A stretch of 64,000 nt of DNA, taken from Mucilaginibacter sp. OK098. Its GTDB lineage: Bacteria > Bacteroidota > Bacteroidia > Sphingobacteriales > Sphingobacteriaceae. The notes below the pieces were generated by a model. It did no database searches and was not told where the DNA came from. It was given only the letters and a program-made list of their open reading frames with translations. A program made the translations under genes and the position numbers. Every line of letters begins with the position of its first letter. The first letter of the stretch is position 1. The DNA lies in assembly GCF_900142915.1 (NCBI RefSeq), contig NZ_FRCM01000002.1, positions 682,001-746,000 of the forward strand, read 5' to 3'. Positions 43,041 to 52,500 of this stretch are shown in pieces.

Positions 43041-44894
43041 ATGAGAAAAATATTCCTTTCTTTCCTGCTGATTGCTTTTTGTGCCCTGCAGGGCATTTGC
43101 CAGTCAAAACACACATTTGCCATAACTGATGGTGCTTTTCAGTATGATGGAAAGCCTGTTCAGATCCATTCGGGCGAGATGCATTTTGCCCGCATCCCCA
43201 AAGAATACTGGCGGCAGCGTTTACAAATGCTGCGGGCTATGGGGATGAACACCGTAGCCACCTATGTATTTTGGAATCATCATGAAACCAGCCCGGGTGT
43301 ATGGGATTTTAAAACCGGCAACCGCGATATCCGCGAGTTTATAAAAATAGCACAGCAGGAAGGTTTGATGGTTATATTAAGACCCGGCCCCTACGCCTGT
43401 GCCGAATGGGAATTTGGCGGCTATCCCTGGTGGCTGCAAAAGGATAAGGACATGGTGATCCGCAGTAAGAATCAAAAATTCCTTGATTCATGCAAAACGT
43501 ACATCACCCAATTGGTTAACCAGGTTAAGGATCTGCAAATTACCCATGGCGGCCCTATTATTATGGTACAGGCTGAAAATGAGTTTGGATCATACGTTGC
43601 CCAGCGCAAGGATGTACCGTTGGCTGATCATAAAATTTACAGCGCTGCAATAAAAGATATGCTCTTAAATGCAGGTGTTGATGTTCCCCTGTTTACATCT
43701 GATGGCGACTGGCTTTTTGAAGGTGGCACTATAAAAGGAGCAATGCCTACAGCGAATGGCGAAACAGATACCAAGAATTTGAAGAAACTGGTAAATCAGT
43801 ACAATAACGGTAAAGGTCCTTACATGGCAGCAGAATATTATCCTGGCTGGCTTGATCATTGGGGCGAAAAATTTGAAAAAGTACCTGAAGCTTCAGTAGT
43901 TAAAGAACTGGAAACTTTTTTAAAGGATACCGTTTCATTCAATATTTACATGGCCCATGGTGGCACCAACTTTGGTTTTACAAGCGGCGCCAATTATGAT
44001 AAGGAACATAAAATTCAGCCTGATATTACCAGCTATGACTATGATGCGCCAATAAGCGAAGCCGGTTGGGCAACATCAAAATTTATGGCGATCCGTAATT
44101 TAATGAAGAAATATGTTACATATTCTGTACCCGAGGTACCTGCACAAATTCCGGTGATCCAGCTCTCTCCCATCAAATTAACAAAAACAGCCGACCTGCT
44201 GGAGATAGCTAAAAAACAGGAGCCGGTAGTAAGCGATACCCCGCAAACTTTTGAAAGCCTTAACCAAGGCCATGGTTATGTTTTATACAGCCGTAAGTTT
44301 ACGCAGCCTATAAGCGGCACATTGCATTTGGAAGGTTTAAGAGATTATGCAACCATTTATGTAAACGGCGAAAAGGTGGGGGAGCTTAACAGGCAGGGGA
44401 ATAACTTTACCTGCGCAATTGAGATCCCGTTTAATGCCCGCCTGGATATTTTGGTTGAGAACCTTGGCCGCATTAATTATGGCGGTGAAATTATTCATAA
44501 CCTTAAAGGCATTATCAGCCCGGTTAAAATTGATGACCACGAAATAACCGGTAACTGGCAAATGTATAAGCTACCAATGGATAAAGTTCCTGCTTTACAG
44601 GCAGGTACTAATACCGTTGGTCACCCTACACTTTACCAGGGAACTTTTAATGTGAACAATACCGGCGATACCTTTTTGGATATGAAAAATTGGGGCAAGG
44701 GTATTGTTTTTGTAAATGGAATTAACATTGGCCGTTATTGGAAAATAGGCCCGCAGCAAACGCTTTATTTACCCGGCTGCTGGTTAAAAAAGGGGATTAA
44801 CAGCATTGTTGTTTTAGATCAGTTGAATGCGGTAAAGCAAACGGAGATTACTTCAGTAACTACTCCGGTTTTGGATGCTGCCGTAGGGAAGTAG
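43041..44894 (+). CDS. GH35 family beta-galactosidase
   Basis: 617 residues. The signal peptide ends near GICQSK. TIM-barrel motifs of GH35: GEMHFARIPKEYWRQRLQMLRAMGMNTVATYVFWNHHE, RPGPYACAEWEFGGYPWWL, the acid/base Glu181 in MVQAENEFGSYV and the nucleophile Glu265 in AAEYYPGWLDHWGE, then MAHGGTNFGFTSGANY. The C-terminal jelly-roll domains (LHLEGLRDYATIYVNG, KGIVFVNGINIGRYWKIGPQQTLYLPG) are typical. The enzyme releases terminal beta-galactose. It is the last gene of the GH2-GH43-GH35 series and is followed by a strong terminator. Confidence 0.94.
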   Translation: MRKIFLSFLLIAFCALQGICQSKHTFAITDGAFQYDGKPVQIHSGEMHFARIPKEYWRQRLQMLRAMGMNTVATYVFWNHHETSPGVWDFKTGNRDIREFIKIAQQEGLMVILRPGPYACAEWEFGGYPWWLQKDKDMVIRSKNQKFLDSCKTYITQLVNQVKDLQITHGGPIIMVQAENEFGSYVAQRKDVPLADHKIYSAAIKDMLLNAGVDVPLFTSDGDWLFEGGTIKGAMPTANGETDTKNLKKLVNQYNNGKGPYMAAEYYPGWLDHWGEKFEKVPEASVVKELETFLKDTVSFNIYMAHGGTNFGFTSGANYDKEHKIQPDITSYDYDAPISEAGWATSKFMAIRNLMKKYVTYSVPEVPAQIPVIQLSPIKLTKTADLLEIAKKQEPVVSDTPQTFESLNQGHGYVLYSRKFTQPISGTLHLEGLRDYATIYVNGEKVGELNRQGNNFTCAIEIPFNARLDILVENLGRINYGGEIIHNLKGIISPVKIDDHEITGNWQMYKLPMDKVPALQAGTNTVGHPTLYQGTFNVNNTGDTFLDMKNWGKGIVFVNGINIGRYWKIGPQQTLYLPGCWLKKGINSIVVLDQLNAVKQTEITSVTTPVLDAAVGK

Positions 44895-44912
44895 TATTGA
44901 TAATTGTTTAAC

Positions 44913-44947
44913 AAAAAAGGTGATTGGATACCCCAATCACCTTTTTT
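44913..44947. terminator. bidirectional Rho-independent terminator
   Basis: Fifteen-base perfect arms 44913-44927 (A-run then GGTGATTGG) and 44933-44947 (CCAATCACC then T-run) with a five-base loop. It serves the converging GH35 and GH31 genes. Confidence 0.9.
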
Positions 44948-44984
44948 TGTTGTAGACAACCATCATCGTCTGTTCAACATTGTC

Positions 44985-45017
44985 AGATTTACGAAGTTTT
45001 AAAAACTTCGTAAATCT
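44985..45017. repeat. 33-base near-perfect palindrome, REP-like
   Basis: Arms of 16 bases (44985-45000 and 45002-45017) around a single central A; core ACGAAGTTTT and AAAACTTCGT. It lies 24 bases after the stop of the minus-strand GH31 gene. It may act as its terminator, but the long perfect palindrome is more like a dispersed intergenic repeat. Confidence 0.6.
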
Positions 45018-45041
45018 TTATATACTTCAAAATGACAAGGT

Positions 45042-48000
45042 TTACCTGTTCATCAAATTCACAACCTGGCTTGCCACAGTGCTTAGGTAGTCTGTTTTAA
45101 TGTGCACCACCCCTTCCCTATCATTCTTATCGAAATAATAACCGGTTTTAGCGCTATCAAACTGTTGCTTGCTGCTGCAAACTTTAAGCTTTTTACCATT
45201 CAGACTAATGGTTTTAGGGTTTTCATTTTGATGGATCACTAATAAATAAACCCTTGTTTTATTTTTTCCTTTAAAGTCGCCTTGTGCGGCATTAATTTTA
45301 ACCGCTACGTTTTTAGTAGTTGCATCAACCTCAATTAATGTCTTTGCAAATGCACCGGTTTTATACTGACGGGTTAAACCATCATCTTCATATAAATTGA
45401 AGGCTGATTTTTTAAATGGATAAACAGCAATGGTTAGGCTATCCGTTTTCTTTTCGCCATCATAGTTCATTTGCGGGTACATAGGTATAATAGCCCCTGC
45501 TTTTACAAACAACGGAAGTTTATCTAACGATGCCGGATAATTATTTAACCAGGTATTACCTGCAAGTTCTTTACCATTCCAGTAATCATACCAATTGCCT
45601 TTTGGCAGGTAAATACTATCGCGTTTGCTTTCGCTTTTATAAACGGGGGCAACAAGCAACCACTCACCGTTCATAAACTGGTATTGCGTTTTTTTGTCCC
45701 AGGTTACCGGGTCTTTAGGATATTCAAGCACCATGGCGCGGCTGGCGGGAACACCTGTTTCGTGAGATTGCTCACAATAAGTGTACATATATGGTGTTAA
45801 CCGCATTTTAAGCTGCAGGTATTTCCGGTTGATGGAAGTATAGGGTTCGCCGTATATGTAAGGCTGCTTATCCTTTTTTGCCCAGCCGCTCATTACCATT
45901 AATACTGGGGTAAAACATTTCCATTGCAGGTCCCTTGTATAAGTAGAGTCGCTGCCGCCAAAAATACCATCAACATCCCCGGTGGCAGCATTAAAGCCTG
46001 ATAAACCTGAGCCAATAACCGTTGGAATATGAAAGCGGATATATTCCCAGTTCCCTTTCTGATCGCCAGACCAAACCGTTGAGTAACGCTGTGTACCTGC
46101 CCAACCCATTACGCTCCAGATAAAACCACGGGCATCGCTGTTGTTTTCAATCCCTTCATACGCCGCTTTACATCCATCCAAAGCATACTTATAACCGGGA
46201 CCTACCCAGGCAACGTCCAGTTTAGCTACCCGCGATCCATACTGACCAACTTCTTTGGCTATCTTCTCAACCCCATTCTCTGTCCATAAACCAGTGTAAA
46301 AGCCGCGCTTGTGCAACTCTTTAATGGTAGAATCAAGCTTAGTATAACCGCAGCCATAACCGTCATTGGGCAGGATCCAGCCGCGGGGCATATTGTTTGC
46401 AACGTATTTATCTGCCACCAGCTTTATAACATCGGGGGTAGTTCCGTTAATACCGCTGCCTGCATAGTTTTTGGTAGCATCACCCTTAACACCGCGATTG
46501 TAACAATTGGCATCGCCCATGCTCAGTGCCCAGCGTGGCATCAGGAACGGACGGCCGGTTATTTGGGTATAGCCATTTAAAACCTGCTTTAGCGACGGGC
46601 CATAAAAGTAAAAACAATCAAAACGGTTTTCGTTATGTGAGAAGGCTAACTGCTGTTTAAACGAGTAAACACCCGCATCAAAAGTATTGCGGAAAGCGCC
46701 ATAGCCGGCTGTCGACATATAAAATGGCGCAGGATTGGCCCTTCCCCCATCATCCCAGCCACCGCCTTTTTCAATCAGGATATTCTTATCGCGGTGCGAG
46801 AAATAGCCGTTTTGCATCCCGCAGCCATAAAAATATTCATTGGGCTGGCGTTTCATAGTTTGTTTGGTATGCGCACCAAATGATAAAGGTTCAGCCTCCT
46901 CCCAAATCTGGCGGGTATCCGTAACATCGTACATGGCAAAGCGTAAAGGCGCTTTATATACCCGCACCACACAGGTCTTGCTTTTTATTTGATAATAACT
47001 GCCTTTATCGGTTGAATTTACCACGGGATTTTTTACCGCATAGCTCACCACAATATCATTACCGGCAGGGTTTGTAAACTCCCCGTCAGGTGTCATCCAG
47101 ATCCTGAAAATATCATCCTTATAAAAAATAAGTTTAAAGGCCGACAGTCCGGCTGAGATGTTAAACTCGTTCTTGTTAGCTTTAAAAGCCGTTAAGTTTC
47201 CAACCTTTGATTCCTTAGCATCTATTTTTATTGAAAGCTTATTGTTCGATTGATTTTCATCTGCGTCATAATCTAACCTGAATTTTAAATTATGTGCAGG
47301 CCGGGTAGTTAAATCAGTTGCAGGTAATTTAACAATGATCTCTTCACCGGGAGCGATTCCCTTTTCGTTTGCCGGTACATCAACATCAATATCCTTTTTG
47401 CCATCAATATTACAGGTTAATTTAAATGCCGATTTGATTGTTTCAATACCGCTGTTTTTAACGGTTACTGCCAACACATCCGCTTTCGTAAAAGTATTAT
47501 CCTCTTCATTATGCGATTGTAGCCGACCTATTGCCAAATCCTTTTTATAACCTTCGGCCAATGCAATATCATCAATCATCCAATACCAGCTGTAATAGCC
47601 TTTCCAATAAAAACGGACATAAACTTTTGGCTGATTGGCTGCTATTTTGGTAATGTTAAGCTCCTGGTTAATAGGCGTAAACATATCTGTTGCTGCAGGG
47701 GCGTTGTTCATCACATTAAAATCAGTCCATTTTTCGCCATCGGTGCTTATGCCTACGAATAAACCGGCGCCCGGGGCCGCAGCTTCATTGTTATAACGGA
47801 AAGTTTGCTGAAAACGCAGGATGACAGATGATTTTCCGGAGCAATCAATACTACTTGTTTGCATCCAGGTGTCAGGGTGCCAGCCCTTTTTTATCCATGT
47901 TGGCTGATCTTCATCAACAAAATACCCTGCCTGGAACTGTAAGTGATACCCCCGGCTTTTTGATGCTATAGGCGGCGCCTGTTGCTGGTATTGATACGAG

Positions 48001-48203
48001 CCTGGATAAGGCTGATTGGTAACCAGCCACTCCAGGCTTTGCTTGCTGTTATCAACGTTTTTCCAGCCTTCGGGCAATTTACCGGCTTTAAAGTTTTCTG
48101 ACCAGAATACTTTTGGATCGGGCACAGCCTTTTGGCCAAATGCCTGCAATAAACACAATACCGCAGTTGCAGATAAAAGTATTTTTTTGAATGATTTACT
48201 CAT
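45042..48203 (-). CDS. GH31 family glycoside hydrolase with N-terminal accessory beta-domains
   Basis: 1053 residues from the ATG at 48203; a signal peptide follows (ILLSATAVLCLLQAFGQ). Residues about 28-200 look like a MAM/cleaved-adhesin type jelly roll (FWSENFKAGKLPEGWKNVD, then WYWMIDDIALAEG). About 205-325 is a CARDB-like Ig domain (KDLAIGRLQSHNEEDNTFTKADVLAVTVKNSG). The rest is GH31: galactose-mutarotase-like N-domain, barrel with candidate nucleophile Asp663 in KLDVAWVG and acid/base Asp714 in WSGDQKGNW, then C-terminal sandwiches. The nucleophile motif differs from the usual WxDMNE, which suggests a special subfamily (alpha-galactosidase is one option). A LacI-type operator lies 139 bases upstream. 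Confidence 0.88.
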   Translation of the reverse strand: MSKSFKKILLSATAVLCLLQAFGQKAVPDPKVFWSENFKAGKLPEGWKNVDNSKQSLEWLVTNQPYPGSYQYQQQAPPIASKSRGYHLQFQAGYFVDEDQPTWIKKGWHPDTWMQTSSIDCSGKSSVILRFQQTFRYNNEAAAPGAGLFVGISTDGEKWTDFNVMNNAPAATDMFTPINQELNITKIAANQPKVYVRFYWKGYYSWYWMIDDIALAEGYKKDLAIGRLQSHNEEDNTFTKADVLAVTVKNSGIETIKSAFKLTCNIDGKKDIDVDVPANEKGIAPGEEIIVKLPATDLTTRPAHNLKFRLDYDADENQSNNKLSIKIDAKESKVGNLTAFKANKNEFNISAGLSAFKLIFYKDDIFRIWMTPDGEFTNPAGNDIVVSYAVKNPVVNSTDKGSYYQIKSKTCVVRVYKAPLRFAMYDVTDTRQIWEEAEPLSFGAHTKQTMKRQPNEYFYGCGMQNGYFSHRDKNILIEKGGGWDDGGRANPAPFYMSTAGYGAFRNTFDAGVYSFKQQLAFSHNENRFDCFYFYGPSLKQVLNGYTQITGRPFLMPRWALSMGDANCYNRGVKGDATKNYAGSGINGTTPDVIKLVADKYVANNMPRGWILPNDGYGCGYTKLDSTIKELHKRGFYTGLWTENGVEKIAKEVGQYGSRVAKLDVAWVGPGYKYALDGCKAAYEGIENNSDARGFIWSVMGWAGTQRYSTVWSGDQKGNWEYIRFHIPTVIGSGLSGFNAATGDVDGIFGGSDSTYTRDLQWKCFTPVLMVMSGWAKKDKQPYIYGEPYTSINRKYLQLKMRLTPYMYTYCEQSHETGVPASRAMVLEYPKDPVTWDKKTQYQFMNGEWLLVAPVYKSESKRDSIYLPKGNWYDYWNGKELAGNTWLNNYPASLDKLPLFVKAGAIIPMYPQMNYDGEKKTDSLTIAVYPFKKSAFNLYEDDGLTRQYKTGAFAKTLIEVDATTKNVAVKINAAQGDFKGKNKTRVYLLVIHQNENPKTISLNGKKLKVCSSKQQFDSAKTGYYFDKNDREGVVHIKTDYLSTVASQVVNLMNR

Positions 48204-48341
48204 AATGTAATATTTTTTGCCCTGATTTATTATTGGCAATACAGGAAGCTTTCAACGGCTTAACCTGTGTTAAAATAATTGGCAGATGAAAATTACCACT
48301 TTAATAAGTAACCGGCTAAAAATAAGGAACTAAACACCGCG

Positions 48342-48351
48342 CAAACGTTTG
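48342..48351. promoter_or_regulatory. LacI-type operator 9 (GH31 promoter)
   Basis: Perfect CAAACGTTTG, seven bases past the stop of the efflux adaptor gene and 139 bases upstream of the GH31 start. It ties the opposite-strand GH31 gene to the LacI regulon. Confidence 0.75.
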
Positions 48352-48357
48352 CAATAG

Positions 48358-49548
48358 CTATTCACCCTCCGCACCACCTGCTGCTTTTGATTCCAGGTAA
48401 AATGCTCCTTTGGTGGCTATCTGCACATTAGCAGGTAAATCCGTTAAGGGTTTTATCTGCACATAACCCAGTTCTGTTGCCCCGGCTGTAACTTCTGCTT
48501 TCTTAAATGTTACTTTGTTATTGCTGTTAGCCACTACTTCAAAAATGTAATACTTGCCTTCCGACCTTATGATGGCATCGACAGGTACGGCAGGGGTCAT
48601 TTTACTGCCGGTACTTATTAAAGCCGTTACATACATGCCGGGGATCAGGTTTTTTTGCTCTTTGTTGTTGATTACAGCATGAACAATTACCCCCTTGCTT
48701 TCATTTTCAAAAGATTTATTAACGCCGTTAATAGTGCCGCTAATAACCTGGTTATCCTGGTTGGTTAGCTGGAAGCTTACTTTCTGACCAACCTTAACCC
48801 GCATCAGGTCTTTTTCAAAAACAGTAAGGTCGCAATGGATCTTTGAGTTATCCACTACCTCCATTATAGAAGTGCCGGGCTGTACAAATGCACCGGTATT
48901 AGCTGAGATCTGACCAATCGTGCCATTAATAGGTGATAGCACCGGAAACTGACTAACTATATTTCCATTTGAAATTTTACCCGGCGAAATACCCAACTGT
49001 TTTAACTGGCTTTCATAAGCAGCAATCCGCGAACTTTCGGCGTTAAAGGTTGCCTGTGCCGATTGAAATGATTTCCCAGTTCCCGCACCTGCGGCTTTGA
49101 GTTGCGTTTGCCGCTCGTACTCGGCCTGCACATAGGTAAAATTACTTTTTGCGGCGAGGTAGTCCTGCTGCAATTTAATCAGGTCCTGGTTTTTGATAGT
49201 TGCCAGGATCTGTCCGCGTTTTACCTGCTGACCTTCGAGCACGCTGATGTTACCGATAATACCACCTGATAGAATACTCACATCCGCTTTATTCTGCGGC
49301 GGAACAGCTAATTGGCCATTCGCTTTCACTACGGCATCCAGGTTTTTTTGCTCTATTGGGCCAATAGTAATGCCTACCGTTTTCATTTGTTCGGCACTGA
49401 GTTCCAACCTTTGTGATTTTTCTTTTCCGGTGGTTTCTTTGGTGACAGCATTATCTCCTGTTTTTTCCGAACCACCTGAACACGAAGCAAACAGCGTTGC
49501 AGTAAGTGCTAGTATTGTTATTAATAATTTATAGGGTATGGTTTTCAT
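48358..49548 (-). CDS. RND efflux periplasmic adaptor (CzcB/CusB-like lipoprotein)
   Basis: 396 residues. Lipobox FASCSGG near residue 23. The membrane-fusion architecture is clear: beta-barrel/lipoyl halves around a helical hairpin, with ILSGGIIGNISVLEGQQVKRGQILATIKNQD (first lipoyl half), a coiled hairpin with QLKAAGAGTGKSFQSAQA, then SPINGTIGQISANTGAFVQPGTSIMEVVD (second half) and LIPGMYVTALISTG. It bridges the inner-membrane pump and outer-membrane channel. Its start lies one base past the stop of the pump gene, so the two are cotranscribed. No His-rich metal tail is seen, so metal specificity is not readable here. Confidence 0.93.
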   Translation of the reverse strand: MKTIPYKLLITILALTATLFASCSGGSEKTGDNAVTKETTGKEKSQRLELSAEQMKTVGITIGPIEQKNLDAVVKANGQLAVPPQNKADVSILSGGIIGNISVLEGQQVKRGQILATIKNQDLIKLQQDYLAAKSNFTYVQAEYERQTQLKAAGAGTGKSFQSAQATFNAESSRIAAYESQLKQLGISPGKISNGNIVSQFPVLSPINGTIGQISANTGAFVQPGTSIMEVVDNSKIHCDLTVFEKDLMRVKVGQKVSFQLTNQDNQVISGTINGVNKSFENESKGVIVHAVINNKEQKNLIPGMYVTALISTGSKMTPAVPVDAIIRSEGKYYIFEVVANSNNKVTFKKAEVTAGATELGYVQIKPLTDLPANVQIATKGAFYLESKAAGGAEGE

Positions 49549-49549
49549 G

Positions 49550-52500
49550 TTATTCTCCTCTTAAAAATTGCAATTGAATGGCTGATTGATTTAAGCGGCT
49601 TACCGCTTCTACATAAGCTAATTTGGTTTGCACGGCGGCAGATACATTCTGAATATATTCGATGTAGCCGATCTCGCCCAGGTTAAAAGATATCTGCGCT
49701 ATCCTTAATTGCTCATCCGCTTGTTTTAAACCTCCGGCTGTATAATACTGAACCGATTGATTGAACTTTTGATACTGCTGCAATTCCTGTTCGTATTGCA
49801 GGCGCACCTGGCTTTGGGTATGCAGGTAATTGGTTTGGGCTATCCGGCTTGATAGCTTCTCCGCTTTTACCCTTGCCCGGTTGGCATTATTAAAAACAGG
49901 TAATGCAAGCCCAACCTGGATCCCTGCAATTCGAGTACCGGGCGAATATCCTCTATCAATACTTGCAGGATTGAAACCGGAGACGACCAATTGCTGATTA
50001 TACCCTAATGTAAGGTCAGGCATCCCTTTTGATTTTTCTACTGCGATGCGGGCGTTGGCTACTTCTATGTTTTGCTGTTCCGCATTAACCTGTGGATTAT
50101 TGCCTGTGTTTAGCGAATCTGTAGCGATGCTTAACGCCAGGGGCAATTTCTGTTCAGCAATAATTATCGGTTCACTGGTATTAAGCAATTGTTTTAATGC
50201 CAGTTCATTGCTTGTTAAATCAGCTTGTACACTGATCTTAAGCGCCTGCACTTCCTGGTATTTGTTCCGTGCACTGATCAATTCAAGGTTGGACGTTTCG
50301 CCTGTTTTGAACCTTACTTCGGCCTTTTTCACAAAGCCATTATAAATACTGCCCTGGTAATTAAGGATTCGTAAAGTTTCGCGGTTAAGCAGGTAAGCAT
50401 AATAAGCGTTCCGAACATCTTTTACAATTACCGCGCGGGTTATATTTCCCGTTCTTTCAGCCAATATGGTTTGCTGGTTGAACAGCTTCAATTGATTTTT
50501 GTACAAGCCGGGCCAGGCTATGTTCTGGGTAATCCCGATGGCATTATCCATATTGCCGCCGCTGGTTGGGTCCTGCGTCAGCATCACCTCTGTTTTTGGA
50601 AGATCAAATGCCGATTTTTGTAAGGCTCTGGATTGTTCAATCGTAAGGCTTGCTGATCGCATCTGCAGGTTATTCCGTAATGCTTTTGCAATGGCGCTAT
50701 CCAATGTTAATGATTCGCTTTTTTGGGCATTAGCGGGCGTTGTTTTAAAAAGCACACTGCCACCAATAACTATTAAAACCAATAAGGTTTTAGGCACCTT
50801 AATATTTATGGCTTCCTTCCGGTTAAACAATAGGTACAGGCAGGGCAATACAAACAGGGTTAGGAATGTGGCCGTAATTAAACCGCCTATTACCACGGTA
50901 GCCAGCGGCCTTTGCACTTCTGCTCCAGCGCTTGCCGACAAGGCCATTGGCAGAAAGCCAAGCGAGGCTACCGAAGCAGTCATCAATACCGGCCGGAGCC
51001 TGGTTTTTGTACCCTGCAATACGCGGTCGTAAATATTATCAATACCCTCATCCTTAAGCTGGTTAAAATAACCTATCAGCACAATGCCGTTGAGCACGGC
51101 AACGCCAAATAAGGCAATAAAACCCACCCCTGCCGAGATACTGAAAGGCATTCCCCGCAGCATCAGCGCTGCAATCCCACCCATTGATGCCAGCGGAACA
51201 GCGGTAAAGATCAGCAGGCTTTGCTTAACAGAGCGGAAAGTTACATACAGCAAAATGAGGATAAACAGCAACGCCGCCGGAACAGCGATAGATAGCCTTG
51301 CCTTTGCCGCCTGCAGGTTTTGGAACTGGCCGCCGTAAGTTAAATAATAGCCCGCCGGCATCTTTAGACCGGCATTTAGTTTGGCTTTGATCTCATTAAC
51401 TGTTGTTTCCACATCGCGGTCTTTTACGTTGAAACCTACATAGATCCGCCGCTTGCCATCCTCACGGGATACTTGTGCAGGGGCATCTTTAAAGGCTATA
51501 TCTGCTACCTGGCTAAGCGGTACTTTATTGCCTGATGGTAAAGGGATCAGTAAATTCTCAACCCCCGAAATATTTTCACGCAGGTTCCGGTTTAACCTTA
51601 CCACCATATCAAATCTTTTTTCGCCTTCAAATACAACCCCGGCTACACTACCTGCAAAAGCAGTTTTCAGGATCATATTCACATCACTGATATTTAAACC
51701 ATATTGCGCCGCTTTATCACGGTTATAGGCAACCTGTATTTGTGGTAATCCGCTTACTTTTTCAATATAGGGTTCGCTTACGCCTTTTACATGGGCAATT
51801 AGTTTGGCTATTTTACCAGCCTGGGTAGCCAAAACATCCAGGTCATCGCCATATATTTTAATGGCTACATCCTGCCTTATCCCTGTCATCAACTCGTTAA
51901 ACCGCATTTGCATAGGCTGCGAAATTTCAACATTGATCCCCGGGATAACTTCCAGTGCTTCTTCTATCTTAGCCATCATTTCCTCACGGGTTTTTGCCGA
52001 CTTCCATTCGGCTTTGGGTTTCATAGCCAGCATCATATCGCCCTTTTCCATCGGCATAGGATCGGTAGGAATTTCCGAGCTGCCGATCCGGGTAACAGCC
52101 TGTTTGATCTCGGGAAACTGATCTTTCAGGATCTTCTCGGCTTTGCTAAAGGTCTTTACCACTTCTGTAAGCGATGTACCCTGCATCATGGATATTTCAA
52201 CGGTAAGGTCACCTTCTTCCAGTGTTGGGATGAATTCTCCCCCCATCCGGCTAAATGCCCAAATCGAAATTCCGAAAAGGACAAACACGATGATTACCGT
52301 AATAATTTTAGCTTTTAAAACTGCGATTAATGCCCGCTGGTAGATCCTTTGCAGAAATTCGATGATCCGGTCGGAGATATTCCGTTTATGCGAGGTTTGC
52401 TTACTTAAAAACAAAGCGCTTGCCATGGGTACATAAGTTAGCGACAGGATAAAAGCACCCAATATGGCGAAGGCTACGGTTTGCGCCATTGGCCTGAACA

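Noticed and set aside
17912..48351. Reading CAAACGTTTG as PurR purine-repressor boxes
   Set aside because: The core is shared by many LacI-family proteins; no purine genes are present and a sugar-locus LacI gene sits in the middle of the sites.
50499..51032. 177-codon open frame on the plus strand inside the efflux pump gene
   Set aside because: It is the complement of a conserved pump/channel coding region, with composition expected for a shadow frame.
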